Below are positions 34,951 to 46,869 of a stretch of DNA of 64,000 nt, piece by piece (position 1 is the stretch's first letter; the number at the start of each line of letters is the position of its first letter). Below the pieces are notes generated by a model. That model was not told where the DNA came from, made no database searches, and saw only the letters and a program-made list of their open reading frames with translations. A program made the position numbers and the translations under genes. Source of the stretch: Odobenus rosmarus divergens (taxonomy: Eukaryota; Chordata; Mammalia; Carnivora; Odobenidae); assembly GCF_000321225.1 (NCBI RefSeq), contig NW_004450330.1, positions 1,947,636-2,011,635 on the forward strand. Reading direction: 5' to 3'.

Positions 34951-35412
34951 ATGGTTAGTTTCACATGTCCACTTGGTTGAGGTGGTTATTCGAACACCAA
35001 TCTAGGTATTGCCGTGAAAGTATTTGGTAAATGTGTTAACATCTACAATCAGCTCACTTCAAGGAGACTCTCTGATAATGTGGGTGGGCCTCATCTAATC
35101 AGTTGAATGGCCTTAGGAGAAAAACTGAGGTATCTCCGAGGAAAAAGAAATTCTGCCTCAAGACTGTAGCATCGGCTCCTGCCTGACAGGTTCCCTACAA
35201 ATTTTGGACTGGTGAACCATCACAACTGCATAAGCCTATTCCTTGAAACAAATCTCTTTAAGTATGTATGTATATATACATGTGAATTTCTATGATTTGT
35301 GCATATGTATTTATAAGGACACGTGTAGATGTTTCTATATGCACATGCCTGCATGTGTATGCATATACATCTCCTACTGGTTCTGTTTCTCTGGAGAACC
35401 CTGATATAGGCT
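34950..35412. repeat. Old interspersed repeat inserted in L2, family not assigned
   Basis: The element begins 'gatggttagtttcacatgtc' and ends 'tctctggagaaccctgatat'. The middle carries 'aatgtgggtgggcctcatct' and 'attctgcctcaagactgtag'. This is a familiar mammalian repeat with a TA/TG-rich stretch (35258-35370), but I cannot name it with certainty. Confidence 0.5.
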
Positions 35413-35639
35413 CCCTGTGTCCAGTGGCTTCTATTTGCCTCTCCAGATCATTCTCCTCCCATTTCCACTTTATTCTCCTTCCTGGGTAGTTGATCTGAAT
35501 GAATGCATCAACAATTGTCCTCCAGTTGCTTGTGGGAAGCACAACGAGAATTGAAAATAGGAAAGGGAGTTGGGTCAGGATATTTACTTTCCCGGTTCTT
35601 TCTCTATGAAGTCACCTTAATATCATACGTTCAATAACT

Positions 35640-36400
35640 AAATACCCAAAGTGACCCTATGAGGTAGGGCATATCATTAGCCACATTTTACACATGAGGA
35701 AAATGGGGGTACAGAGAGGTTAACTAACAAACTCAAGGCCATACAGCTAGTAAGTGTTTTGGTAACCTACTGCTGCCTAAAAAAACCACCCCAGAACTCA
35801 GTGGCTTAAAACAATGTACTCTTATTTCTTACGGTTCTGTGAGTTTACCGGCCTCAGCTGGGTGGTTTCTGGCTTGAATTATCTCATATAATTATCATCA
35901 GTTATCAGTTAGGGCTTAAGTCATCTGAAGACTTAACTGGACTGGTTGTCCAAGATAACTTCTTTACGCCCATGTCTAGCACCTCAGCTGGGAAGACTGG
36001 AATAACTGGGTCCTGTCTAGGCATTTTTCTTTCCCTCTCTCTCTCTCTCCCTCTCTGCCATCCCCCCATCATGAAGTCTCCCTACATGGTTGGCTTGGGT
36101 TTCCTCACAGTCCTTACATGGTAGCTAGCTTCCCCCAGAGCGCATGTTTTGAGACTAAGGAAAAAGCTTTAAGACTTCTTATGCCCTGGCCCCAAAGTCA
36201 TGCATGTTACTTCTGCCCCACTCTATTTGTTTCATAGGGCCAGCCCAGATTCAATATTTGGGGGTACTAGAAAAAGGCATAAATACCAGGAGGGGTGGTA
36301 TTGGGGGGTCATCTTTAAGGACTTACACCACAATAGTGGAGCTGGTATTTGAACACAGGCAGTCTGACTCCAGAAATTACACACTCTTAACCACTCTATC
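35640..36400 (-). repeat. MIR SINE split by another repeat
   Basis: Antisense MIR text at 35640-35757 ('accctatgaggtagggcata', 'gccatacagctagtaagtg') resumes at about 36338 with 'tggtatttgaacacaggcag' and 'actcttaaccactctatcat'. The two halves join naturally, showing a later insertion of about 580 bp. Confidence 0.8.
35758..36335. repeat. Old repeat inserted within the MIR, possibly LTR-type
   Basis: 'cctactgctgcctaaaaaaa', 'aactcagtggcttaaaacaa' and the ending 'ataccaggaggggtggtatt' plus 'catctttaaggacttacacc' form a recognisable mammalian repeat. I think of an ERVL/MaLR-type solo LTR but cannot exclude a DNA element. It has no coding capacity. Confidence 0.45.
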
Positions 36401-37125
36401 ATGAGGTGTCTCTGTTAGGAATAAGTGAATAAATTCATTACTCTATTTGTGTGACTAGCGGGGACTATTCTGGTGATTTGAGGCTCCAGAGGTAAAGTGA
36501 AGTCCCTATCTCTAAAGATAGAAAATTATTCTCAATTTTTAACTTACAATCCTTTCTCTGTTTCTAAACATCCTAGTTTCAAAAGTTAAGGGGCACTCTT
36601 GGTTGGTGCTGGGGTGGGAGGTATTTGGTTGAGGGGACATGGCTTGAGGAGAAGCAGGGAAGGTTTGGAAGTACTTCTGTGGACAAAGTCTTATGAAAGA
36701 TCATATTTTAAGCAAAGAAAGGACATAGTGAGTAGGAGCGGGTATTTCCAATGGGAGCTAGCCATGCCCCAAAGGGATTACCATCCAGCTTGAAATGCAC
36801 TGGCTTGTAGACAAGTTCTACACAAACACCACCCTTTTATGCCTTATTACAGCCCTAGAAGAGAGGTTAAAAAAAATAATCACTACCACCACAGTTTATG
36901 AGTGCATGCTTGTATCAAGCACCAAGCCAAGGACCTTTCATCTACTATCTCCTTCGATCCTCACATAACCCATACAAGGCAGGTCTGACCATAATAACCA
37001 ACTTTGGAAAGTTCTGGAAACTACATCACATACCTAGTAAACGGCTCAACAGTATGTCAGTATGACTCTCCAATAACCATTCTTCTAGTCACTGAGTAGT
37101 ACCACGTTTACAACCCTTAAGCATG
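36400..37125. other. Intronic stretch with no feature recognised
   Basis: It looks largely unique. A short MIR-like phrase ('tatctccttcgatcctcaca') near 36945 is too short to call. Confidence 0.4.
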
Positions 37126-37129
37126 AACC

Positions 37130-37300
37130 TTGTCACCCTGTGTCACTGTCATTCATCTCAGGGACATCTCCCTGACTAGGAAGAGCCTCCTTAATCGCCT
37201 CCTGTCCTATTCAGGGATGTGGTTTTCTTTTCATTGCCGTCTCTGGGCCCAACCCAGCACCTGGTCTCTGGTAGGTACTTTAAAAATGGTTTTAATGAAT
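37130..37300 (+). repeat. L2 LINE 3' remnant
   Basis: 'gggacatctccctgactagg' through 'ccaacccagcacctggtctc' and 'tggtaggtactttaaaaatg' is L2 3' text on the plus strand. Confidence 0.55.
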
Positions 37301-39765
37301 TAATAAATTATGATTTTTTTCAGAGAAGGTCAATCATAGCCTAGGGCTTTTAGAAAGTCTGTGTCTAGCAATTAGACTCCTATCAATTCATTTTTAGGAA
37401 CAGTAAGCAGCAATAATATCCCCACTGGCTTCCCTGCACCCTTGTCAGCCTCATCCACGGAACAGCCCATCTCTAACCTCCCTCCACATTTTGGGAAACA
37501 CTATTTTATTATGTGCAGTGCTCAGGAGTGTCTTGGGGGTAAGGTGATGAAAGAGAGGTGATATTTAGTGGCAGAGCGTGTGCTGGTTTAATTCCAACTC
37601 CCCACTCCTCCGTGGGTGTTCCATTTATTTTTAGATGTTTATACCGGTTTTCCAAAGACTTGCCACATTGACTGTCACAATCTAACAAATAATATATCTG
37701 AAGAAAACACTTCTATTCTCCAAAGTTCCTAGAGTAAGACATTCAAGTATACCCAAAAGAGCTGTTGCCACTGTTGTTAAAGCTGCTAAATTATAAGGTG
37801 CAACTATGTCAGATGAAGGTAGTGATTACATTTTTCGTAGGATCAAGAAGCCGTAATCCACACATAAAAAACTTCACTGTGCCAGAAGCATGGGACAGCA
37901 AAACTGTTCACAGGAACACTTTCCTACCTAAGCAGAAGAATGGGGGGGAGAAAAGAGAAACCTTGAGAATTAGGAGCCCCCTAAATGCTTCTCTGGGCTC
38001 TAGCACAGAGCAACTAACAAATGAGAATTCTCTCTCTCTGTATTGTCAATACATGATGAGATTTTAAGGAATGTGCAAATTTATGGAACGATTCTAATTT
38101 GCCCATAATTTCACATCATAAATTGAACTCTGGAGGTGGGCAAGGAATAAAAGTAATTCCATCAGTCTTTTTAATAACATTTTCCTTAAAATACTTTCTG
38201 GGTGTTTTACCTCTGTTAAATGCCTTCTCCATTTATATTGCTTTTTAACACAGAAGTTTTAAATGTGTTATTTTGGTGCTCCATTATTAAAGCAATGTTT
38301 CAGGAAAGAATGACTTTTTCATCATTAATATGTTATTAAAGAGAATTTTCTTCAGAAAAACATGAAGACTGTTTTTATGGTTTCTCATTTTCTTCCCTCC
38401 TCATTAAGCCCTTTCTAAGGCTTCTACTTCACCCCCGCACAAAAAATACAGGCAGTACAAATAAGAGCATTTATAAAACATTAGGTTTTTAATCAAAAAT
38501 GTATTTGATTTTCATGTGAAAGAACAAAGAAAAACAAAACAAAAACAAGCAACAGAGGTCTTTAAAAAACAAGAAGAAAACTAAACAAGTTTAGAAAAAC
38601 TGGACCGAGGCCCCAATGGGAAAATGTCACCTACTTGCTTATTTATTTAGCATTTATATTCTCCTTGCTTCCCAGGAGGACTTAAGGGAGAAAGGAACAG
38701 GTTTTATTTAATTCTTCCAGTGTCTTATGAACTGAAACCTAACTGGGACAGTTTCAGTGCCCTAAGAATCACAAAGTATCTGAATTATACTCAATTAAAA
38801 AAACAAACAGAAAACAGCTATAGTGCTCTCACCCCACTCATATTGTCCTCAAGCTTGGGTATGCATACATTCTGCTAATTATCACCATCTTGACTAAGGA
38901 ATCAGATGTAAATAATATTAAGTCAAGCATGGGCTTAAATTACTATTCAAGGCAGCTGAAATAACCAAGTCTAGTCCAACAAATGTATATGTATGTTTAA
39001 AAAAGCCCTCATAGTTAAGATCAGAATTTAAGTCTCTATATAATTCTAAATCCTACATGTAGTTTAAAGCCAGGAAATATGTGTTTAAAGCCAAAATTCC
39101 ATTCCCCTATCTGTCCTGCTGTGGTTATGCCAGGGAAATAATAGTTACAGTAATTTTAGAACCCCTCGCCATACCCTTAGGTATAATTAAGTGACTTAAA
39201 TGTTGAGTTCCTGTCTAAATCCACTATTTGTTTTCTCAAATTATATACCTAGCACTGATCTTAGTAGAACATCATTATTTGTTTCAATTTTCACACAACT
39301 CCATGCCCCACCACTGCTGTCTTCTCATGAAGAAAGTTTTTGGGAAAATATATATCCCCACCACATTTTTAATGTATCATTTCTTTAAATGTGAATGCCA
39401 TTTAAACTTAATCAGGCTTTTGGAGGATGGATTCAGTGTGGCACAATTACCCCCAAGGCAATGGTACAGGAATGCCCTTATATAATTGTTTATTCTCATA
39501 TTTGGAAATATCAAGGCAGGTGCTATAAAACGGCCCTAGGATGTCAAACAAAGGACACAGTAACTACTTCTCAAGTTTTAGAGTAACACAGATGTAAAAT
39601 GGGTCATAACATCTTTTACTCTTTGCATGAGGCAATAATTATTTTCATTTACTTAATCTAAGAACTTCAATAATGAAAAATGTAACTAAGACTCACTCCA
39701 CATGATCAGTACTTATGACTTGCAGTGAGCATCACAGTCATTTACACACATAACTGCTACTGGTT
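37301..39765. other. Repeat-poor intronic block
   Basis: About 2.5 kb without any transposable element that I recognise, AT-rich in the middle (38040-38580). No coding segment with known motifs is seen. Such blocks are where conserved intronic enhancers would be expected, but nothing in the sequence proves it. Confidence 0.4.
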
Positions 39766-39769
39766 TTCT

Positions 39770-39895
39770 TGTCTAACTACTCCATACCCGATTATAAACT
39801 CCTTGAGGACAGAAACTATGCCTTTTCTTTTTACCCCCCCGGGCCCAACCCAATGCTTAGCTAATAGTAGATATTCAATAAGCATTGAGTGAATT
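39770..39895 (+). repeat. L2 LINE 3' remnant
   Basis: 'taaactccttgaggacagaa' and 'gatattcaataagcattgag' are a clear L2 3' end. Confidence 0.75.
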
Positions 39896-39999
39896 GTCCT
39901 TTATTTGCTCAATAAGCCTGTAACAGTGCCTTTGTATCAATGGGTCAAAAAATTCTCTAGTCTTTTCATATCTTTGCAGGAATGACAATATTAGGAGTT

Positions 40000-40110
40000 C
40001 TTTAGACCTCAGTTTCCCTACTTGTAAAATGGGCATCCTGATATGTATCCCACTGACATCACGGAATTGGATGGGAATGAAATAAAATGATACAATATAT
40101 TTGAAGGTAT
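40000..40110 (+). repeat. MIR SINE remnant
   Basis: 'acctcagtttccctacttgt' followed by 'aaaatgggcatcctgatatg' matches the sense MIR core. Confidence 0.65.
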
Positions 40111-40651
40111 GCTGAAAACCACACATTATTATTTTATATCTACAATCTATATAATAACTAGTATATTTAATTCCACCTCAATAGAAAAAAATAGTTATCA
40201 AAATGATAGTACATGCATTACCTGGGAGCCCAAAGATCTTCAACATGTGATAATTTGTGTTTTATCTTCTGCATGAATTAGCTAGATAAAGAAAATTTTG
40301 CCACACACTTCCAGTTTAAGTGGGAGTGAGTCTATTCATTGCTATAATTGTTCTCACATTTCTGGCAAAGATCTGTGTCTTTCTGACCCTCCCACATTAT
40401 TTAGTTCAGAGTTAAAAGAACCTCTAATGCCAAATTTTAAATTCCTCAAATGTTTGCTGATTTTTCTCAAGCCAGATTTCTACTGAAAATAATTGAAACC
40501 TTCAATAATTGCCTCTCTAATTTCAATACCTTTAAATTTGGGGGGGGAGGAATAAAGAAGAGATATAAATAATAAATACTTTGTAATTCAATAATGATCT
40601 GTAACAACAGGACAACATAAATGAAGTATCTCATTTTAAAAAATTTTTGTA

Positions 40652-40840
40652 GGGGCACTTGGGTGGCTCAGCCGTTAAGCGTCTGCCTTCGGCTCAGGTC
40701 ATGATCCCAGGGTCCTGGGATCGAGTCCTGCATCAGGCTCCCTGCTCAGTGTGGAGCCTGCTTCTCCCTCTCCCACTCCCCCTGCTTGTATTCCCTCTCT
40801 TGCCGTGTCTCTGTCAAATAAATAAATAAAATCTTTTAAA
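40652..40840 (+). mobile_element. tRNA-derived carnivore SINE
   Basis: Head GGGCACTTGGGTGGCTCAGCC, full body and 'aaataaataaataaaatctt' tail. The flanks 'aaaaaatttttgta' and 'aaaaaactttttgta' appear to be the target-site duplication. It is antisense to the gene. Confidence 0.95.
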
Positions 40841-40854
40841 AAAAAACTTTTTGT

Positions 40855-42320
40855 AAATCATGCCCAGCTTTAAATCCAAGCACAAAATCATCTTCACCTT
40901 TATCTACATACCAACTGCTGTTTCTGTTAATGACAGCAACTGCCCAACACATTCAGATGTGACATTTAGTTTTAATTTTGATTTAAAATAACAATTCCTA
41001 TGTACCTATTCAAGGAGATTTCCCAGAAAGTTCTAGGCTTCCAGTTTCTTCTAATTTGTATAGTTGCTATAAACAAAGATTCAGCTGGTTCCACTTAACC
41101 GGCCATAACATAGGTAGCCCAAGTCAAACTCTGAATAGTTGCTTTCAGAAGGTATTCTTTTGCTACTAATGCCTATTTTTTTCATTCAAAAATTGTGTCA
41201 AACCATCAATATGAATCTGTAATTCTACTATGGTATTATAAAATGAACCAGTTACGGATGAAAAGACCAAGGAACAGAAAAGGTGTTGGTGATTTGCTAT
41301 GTTTGCAATGAATTTATAATGACACCATTAATGGAATGGAGATCTTTGTGTCAGGGATGCCTGTGGAGCTAAGAGGGCAAGGTGCCTGTTGAGCTTTATC
41401 TCACTGCCACTCAGAGCCTGGGGGGAACACATCTTCCCAGGCAGCTCCCCAAGTTCACATGTCCTACGCATTCATCTGTGTGTCTCCAGCTCCTGGAACC
41501 ATACCTGGTGGGCTCTTCATGAATCTGTCTTGGCAACATAGCAGTGAACTACATCACACTGGCTCTGTTCTTGTTCACAATGGTCCACTCTCTCCTCCTC
41601 CACTTAGGGATCTCAGAGATCTACTGTCTCCTGCAGAGCCTTGTCCCATTGGACACACATATACCTAGCAGGAGGACCACTGTGATAGAGGTCTGGGTGG
41701 TGGGTGTTATGTCACTACTTGGAGGTTCATTTCTTGTTGCAGGGCTTGGTACAGCTGGAGTTACTGGTTCTCATCCTTAAATCAATTCAGGTGACCTTTG
41801 TCTGAACGCAGTCCTGCTGTCCTTCCAAACCTGCTTAGATCCACCACCGTTTTCCAAAGGATTATACATACCTTAGCTCTCAAACCATACTTAACTCCTG
41901 CCCCCACCATCCATGTCAAGGAGGTTTTTTATGCAGACGCCCCTTAAATTCCAGTTCCAAAAATCAACTCTCATAGGAAACTAAGAAACCTTCAACCTCA
42001 TCACGGATTACAAAATATTTAACAATTTCTTCACCCTCAAATTCTCTGTTTTAATCTCTAACCATACATTTTTGAGAATATATTCAGCAAAGTATTTTTT
42101 TCATAGCAAAATTAATTAGTAAAACCTAAGACTGGTTGAGGTCACCAAGAGTTGTACCCAGAAAGATAAAGCTGAGTCAAGAGGCTTGAGTTCCAGTCAC
42201 AATTTCAACACCACAAAGAACAAGGGTCAGCCTCCCCACTTGCAAAGGAGAAGTACAACTAAGCAGCAGGGAGCACCGTGTCCTCATCATATCTTTACGT
42301 GAGTAAAATGAACCTCAAAA
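40855..42320. other. Intronic stretch with no feature firmly recognised
   Basis: It contains a GC-richer part at 41340-41780 with a plus-strand open frame (41544-41780) that has hydrophobic runs, but it cannot be assigned to a gene family. The rest looks unique. Confidence 0.4.
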
Positions 42321-42324
42321 GTTC

Positions 42325-42535
42325 TCTGGAACAGCACTGTCCAAAGGAACTTTTTGTGTTGATGGAAATATTCATATTATATACTGTCCAATATGATAGC
42401 CCCTATCTACATGTGGCTACTGAGCACTTGAAATATGGCTAATGTGACTGAGACACTGAATTTGTAATTTAGCCAATTAAGTAGCCAATGTAGATAGTGT
42501 ATGAGACAGTGCAGCTGTCCAAGAAATAGCTATGA
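42325..42535 (+). mobile_element. MER5A-type hAT DNA transposon remnant
   Basis: 'gcactgtccaaaggaacttt', 'gtccaatatgatagccccta', 'catgtggctactgagcactt' and 'gaaatatggctaatgtgact' are signature MER5A text. It is non-autonomous and inactive. Confidence 0.88.
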
Positions 42536-42892
42536 AAATTTTAAAGTACTGTAATTTAAGAACAAATCTAAATTTCCAATCTATAGGCTGTATTTCCATA
42601 CCAGATAGTCCATTACAATTAGCTAGGAAGTTTGGCTGTGACGACTAGTGCTCAACTTTCTCAAAGCATACAAATACTAACATTAGACTCTCGATCTCCT
42701 ACTGGTAAGATATAGCTCAAGGAAAACCATTTGGTGAGGAAAGCCACCTTGCTTGGAACACATCTCTAATCTGGAAGAATGGAATAAGAGGCAGGTAAGG
42801 AGTGAGAGGCAGAATATTTCTTGCCAACTACAGGAACTCGAATTTTAGGGCCACTCTGAGACTCCCATTTTGAGGCACCTCTGCGAACTTTT

Positions 42893-43075
42893 TTTATCAA
42901 AAGATTTTATTTGTTTATTTCGTGGGGGGAGTACAAGAGGGGAGGGGGAGAGGGGGAGGGAGAAGCAGACTCCCCACTGGGCAGAGAGTCCAAAGCAGGG
43001 CTTGATCCCAGGACCCTGAGACCGTGACCTGAGCTGAAGGCAGACGCTTAACCGTCTGAGCCACCCAGGAGCCCC
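42893..43075 (-). mobile_element. tRNA-derived carnivore SINE
   Basis: Inverted SINE from 'aaaagattttatttgtttat' to 'ctgagccacccaggagcccc'. The flanks 'gcacctctgcga' and 'gcatctctgtga' look like a target-site duplication with a few differences. It is sense to PCOLCE2. Confidence 0.94.
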
Positions 43076-43077
43076 GA

Positions 43078-43188
43078 CGCATCTCTGTGATGTTTAATAA
43101 AAGTGATATGAATCATCTCTCTGATGTTTAATAAAAGTGATATGAATCACGCATCTCTGTGATGTTTAATAGAAGTGATATGAATCAC
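43078..43188. repeat. Three-copy minisatellite (34-38 bp units)
   Basis: The segment GATGTTTAATAAAAGTGATA plus TGAATCA recurs three times, with 'gatgttta' at 43089, 43123 and 43161. Copies 1 and 3 carry 'cgcatctctgt' before it. It abuts the SINE and includes the SINE target-site sequence. Confidence 0.9.
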
Positions 43189-43339
43189 CCAGTAGAAACC
43201 CTATTCTTGGTTTACTAACTGCAGGAGTAGGAAAATGGACTGGATCCTCCGCTTTGGGAAAGCCTTTAATAGACGGCCTTGGATGAGGCCACACCAGAGC
43301 TCAGCCCCATCTGGAGCAGCTACCAAGCAAGGATCCGAA

Positions 43340-43595
43340 GCCTGGTGTATCCAGCCTCTTGGCTGGTGCCACTACATCCTAACTGCACTCAACTGCTGAG
43401 AGAACTGCTTTGGGCAAAAGATTCCATGTTTCTTCATCTCCTTTGTTACCGGCCTTGTCCAATCCACCGTCTTCTCTCTCCTCGATGCCACATTAGCTTC
43501 CTAATTGGTCTCCCTGTTCCATTCTTAACTCCCCACAACTCATCCTCTAGAGAGCAGCCAGAATGACCTTTGCACATCGTTGTGCAACAGTCACC
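43340..43595 (+). repeat. L2 LINE fragment
   Basis: 'ccttgtccaatccaccgtct', 'cattagcttcctaattggtc' and 'gagagcagccagaatgacct' are L2 text on the plus strand. An open frame over this region is incidental. Confidence 0.65.
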
Positions 43596-43843
43596 ACCAC
43601 CATCCATCTCCGAACTTCATCTTCCCATAGTGAAACTCTCTACCCGTTAAATACTAACTCCCCATCCCCCAACCCCTGGCAACCATCATTCTACTTTCTG
43701 TCTCTATGAATTTGACTACTCTAGGTGCCTCATATAAATAGAATCATGCACTATTTGTTCTTTTGCGATGGTTTATTTCACTCAGCACAATGTCTTCACA
43801 GTTCATCCATACTGGAGTATGTGTCAGAATTCCCTTACTTTTT

Positions 43844-44023
43844 TTTTTCCTAAAGATTTTATTTATTTATTTGAGAGAGAATGAGCAGAGGAGGGCCAAA
43901 GGGAGAAGAAGCAGACTCCCCGCTGAGAAGGGAGCCCAACGATGCGGGGATCCTCCCAGGACCCTGAGATCATGACCCGAGCCAAAGGCAGACTCCCAAC
44001 TGACTGAGCCACTCAGGTGTCCC
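43844..44023 (-). mobile_element. tRNA-derived carnivore SINE nested in L1M
   Basis: Inverted SINE ending 'gactgagccactcaggtgtc'. The 18-bp flanks starting AGAATTCCCTTAC (43826) and AGAATTCTCTTAC (44024) differ at one base and are the target-site duplication. Confidence 0.97.
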
Positions 44024-44224
44024 AGAATTCTCTTACTTTTTAAGGCTGAATAATGTTCCTTTGTATGTCTATACCACATTTTGTTTATTTGGCTACTGTA
44101 AATAATGCTGCCATGAACACGGATGTATAAATATCCGCTCGAGTCCCTGCTTTCACTTCTTTGGGGTATATACCCAGAAGTGGAATTGCTGGATAATATG
44201 GTAACTCTATGTTTAATTTCTTTT

Positions 44225-44522
44225 TCTTTTTTACTGAATTATAGTTGACATACAACGTTACATTACTTTCAGGTGTACAACATAGTGACTGGACAACTCT
44301 ATACATCATGCTATGCAGCCACCATCTGTCACCACACAACACTATTACAATACCATTGACTATATTCCCTGTGCTGTACTTTCATCCCCATGACTTACAC
44401 ATTCCATAACTAGAAGCCAGTATCTCCCACTCCCCTTCACCCATTTTGCCCACTCCCCACTTCCCTCCCCTCTGGCAAATATCAATTTGTTCTCTGAATG
44501 TATAGGTCTGATTCTGCTTTAT
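44225..44522 (-). mobile_element. L1 3' end nested in the older L1M
   Basis: 'gaattatagttgacatacaa', 'tcaggtgtacaacatagtga', 'ctgtgctgtactttcatccc' and 'tgtataggtctgattctgct' are an L1MA-type 3' end in antisense. Flanks 'atgtttaatttctt' (44210) and 'atgttcaatttctt' (44521) look like its target-site duplication. Confidence 0.85.
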
Positions 44523-44744
44523 GTTCAATTTCTTGAGAAATACTTGCCACAGCAGGCTGCATCATTTTACATTCCCACCACCAATACACAAGGGGTCCAA
44601 TTTCTCCACATCTTGCCAACACTTGTTATTTTCTATTTTTTTTATAATAGCCATCCTAATGGAAGTGAAGTAGTATCTATTTTATTTTCATAATGCATTT
44701 ACCACTACTTCATATTTTCTTTTTTGTTTATTTAAACATTAATT

Positions 44745-44865
44745 GCCTATCTCTCCAACCTAGAATGCTAGCTGCATGAGGCTAAGGAGTTTGGCTGCCT
44801 TCAGTTTGCTACTATAACCCAAATAGTACCCAGCATTCAAAACACATTTGTTGAATGGGCCACCA
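44745..44865 (+). repeat. L2 LINE 3' remnant
   Basis: 'ctagaatgctagctgcatga' and 'cagcattcaaaacacatttg' plus 'ttgaatg' match an L2 3' end. Confidence 0.65.
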
Positions 44866-45495
44866 GCTTTACAGCTACCACAGTTCTCCTCTTTTTATGT
44901 CCCCGAGGATCTACGGGAGCTGGGGAGTTCCCTTCTGTTACTCTGACAAACCAAAAGACCGTGAAGAAGAATGAAGAAGACTTTTACAAATGCGTTAGTG
45001 CTATTCCCTATGAAATACAAAGAAATAAAAATGTTGTCAAACTAAGACCTTGAGAGCACCCATGGCCTTTGTGTATAGCAGAGGCAGTAATTATAATGAG
45101 GAGAACTTGCTGGGCTTCTCTGGAAGTTCTTGGTGGCTACTCATGCAAACATAAAAGACACAGCCCCTTGGAATAGAATAAACTCAACTGGCTAAGAGTG
45201 AAAACTATTAAGCTTTTAACTAGAAAAGCAAATTGTGTAGTCCTTTCTTCTACATTACCTATACTTTCTAAAAAGAGAGAAAATATTTTTTCTTTTCCAA
45301 AAAGGCTGGTATTTGTTACTCAACTTTATGAACATCACTTCAGGCAGCCTGAGAAAACCACAAATAAATATGTCACAGAGACTGCTTGTCGTCTGCCTGT
45401 TTTCCCTTCTTTCCACAGGTGATAGAAAACTTTTACTCAAAAGAAGACTTTTGAATTTTAGCAGAGCACATGGACACCTGAAACGAAGCCTTCCT
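44866..45495. other. Intronic stretch with no feature recognised
   Basis: No repeat family is recognised. Open frames on both strands (45198-45671) show no known domain. Confidence 0.45.
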
Positions 45496-45499
45496 TTCT

Positions 45500-45885
45500 C
45501 AGATTTCCTGCAGCAAGAAGTGGCCGTGTAACTAAGAACTAGCCAACGAAATGTAAGCAGTGGGTTGCATGTAATTAAGCACAATGTCCTTAAAGGGAGG
45601 ACATACACTCTTCTTTTCTTCCTTTTTGTTGGCTGAAATGTAAACATGATGGCTGGAACTCCACCACACATCTGAGTATGGCAAAGCAGGGGAAGACAAA
45701 GATACAGAGTGCCTAATGGCTTGAAGCTGCCACACCAATCTTGGATTGCCTACCTCTAGATTCTCTTATGTGAGAGAGAACCAAACTTCTGTTAGAGCCA
45801 TTGTTGTTTTGGGTCTCTGTTCCTGGAAGCCGACCTAGTTCTGACTCACACAGAATCTCTTCAGCAAGATTACAGGAGAACCCAA
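45500..45885. repeat. Old interspersed repeat, same unnamed family as 12195-12600
   Basis: 'agctagccaacgaaatgtaa'-type text, 'gttggctgaaatgtaaacat', 'gatggctggaactccaccac' and 'ttgttttgggtctctgttcc' follow the order of a known mammalian repeat whose name I cannot give with certainty. Confidence 0.45.
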
Positions 45886-46089
45886 CACAGAAATAATTCT
45901 TCCTAGATACAGATGACAAAGTAGATTGTTCCATAAAAGTCTGAGTTGTTTTGAGCTGATGCCAAGCCCAGCTTAGCCAGTGAGGTAAGGGGGTAGCAGT
46001 GATCTGCCATTTCGATCCAAGGGTCTGAAGGATTGAGAAGTCAATACCAACAATAATGAGGATAATGAAAATGATAATGGTGATGGCTA

Positions 46090-46262
46090 ACATTTATTAA
46101 GTACTTATTACAATCCCAACACCGAGCCAAGGGGCTTTACATGTACTAACTCATTTTATCTTCACAACAATCCCGAGGTTTAAAAAAGATGAATCCTGGT
46201 CACACAATTTATAAGTGATAGAATGAGAATTTGAATCCAGGGAAGTCTGACTGCTGAGCCCA
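46090..46262 (-). repeat. MIR SINE remnant
   Basis: 'catttattaagtacttatta', 'tttacatgtactaactcatt', 'gaatttgaatccagggaagt' and 'ctgactgctgagccc' are a long antisense MIR. Confidence 0.85.
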
Positions 46263-46865
46263 TATGCCTTACCTTTATATTACATCCAAATAGAACATCC
46301 ATTATACTTCCCTTCCCCCCACATAAGAATATGGTAGTCAGTCAGGCCTCTCCTGACACATACCACTCCTTTACCAAGGAAAACTTTCACTGGACACCCT
46401 TCACCCATCAAAGTTTGATGCCACACCAACAATTCCCATAATACCCTAAATATACAGCCAACCATGAATTTCTACTTGTTAGGTACATGATGCCTCTCAG
46501 TCATTAACTTCCTTGGACCATTTATAACTTAAAGCCATTAAATTACTACTGAAACACAACTATAATATGAAAACCAAGTTACATGTTTATTTCGAAGCCT
46601 TATTTCACATTTATGCTAATACCAATATTTCAAAGCTATTTTTTATGACTTATTCTCCCTGGCCCCATGTGTTGCAATAGCACAATGAAATCTGTACCAG
46701 TTTATCAGATAGTCAATATTTTATAGGAAAGTATCAAACATACAGGAGCCAAGCTTTATATTAAGGAGGGGGACCCCTCATATTTGCCTGTTGATGGGAA
46801 TGCCTCACTGCAAAACAGGTTTCACTTTACATAAAGTTGGTCTTACCAAATGTCTGATCAAGTCA
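46263..46865. other. Intronic stretch with no feature recognised
   Basis: No repeat family or exon is recognised. Confidence 0.45.
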
Positions 46866-46869
46866 ATTT

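Larger units (their letters stand above)
43640..44700 (-). repeat. Old L1M fragment (antisense) with nested insertions
   Basis: Antisense L1M text: 'cccctggcaaccatcattct', 'tttatttcactcagcacaat', 'ctactgtaaataatgctgcc', 'agtggaattgctggataata', resuming at 44535 with 'aatacttgccacagcaggct' and 'ccacatcttgccaacacttg'. It is interrupted by a SINE (43844-44023) and another L1 3' end (about 44225-44522). Confidence 0.85.
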
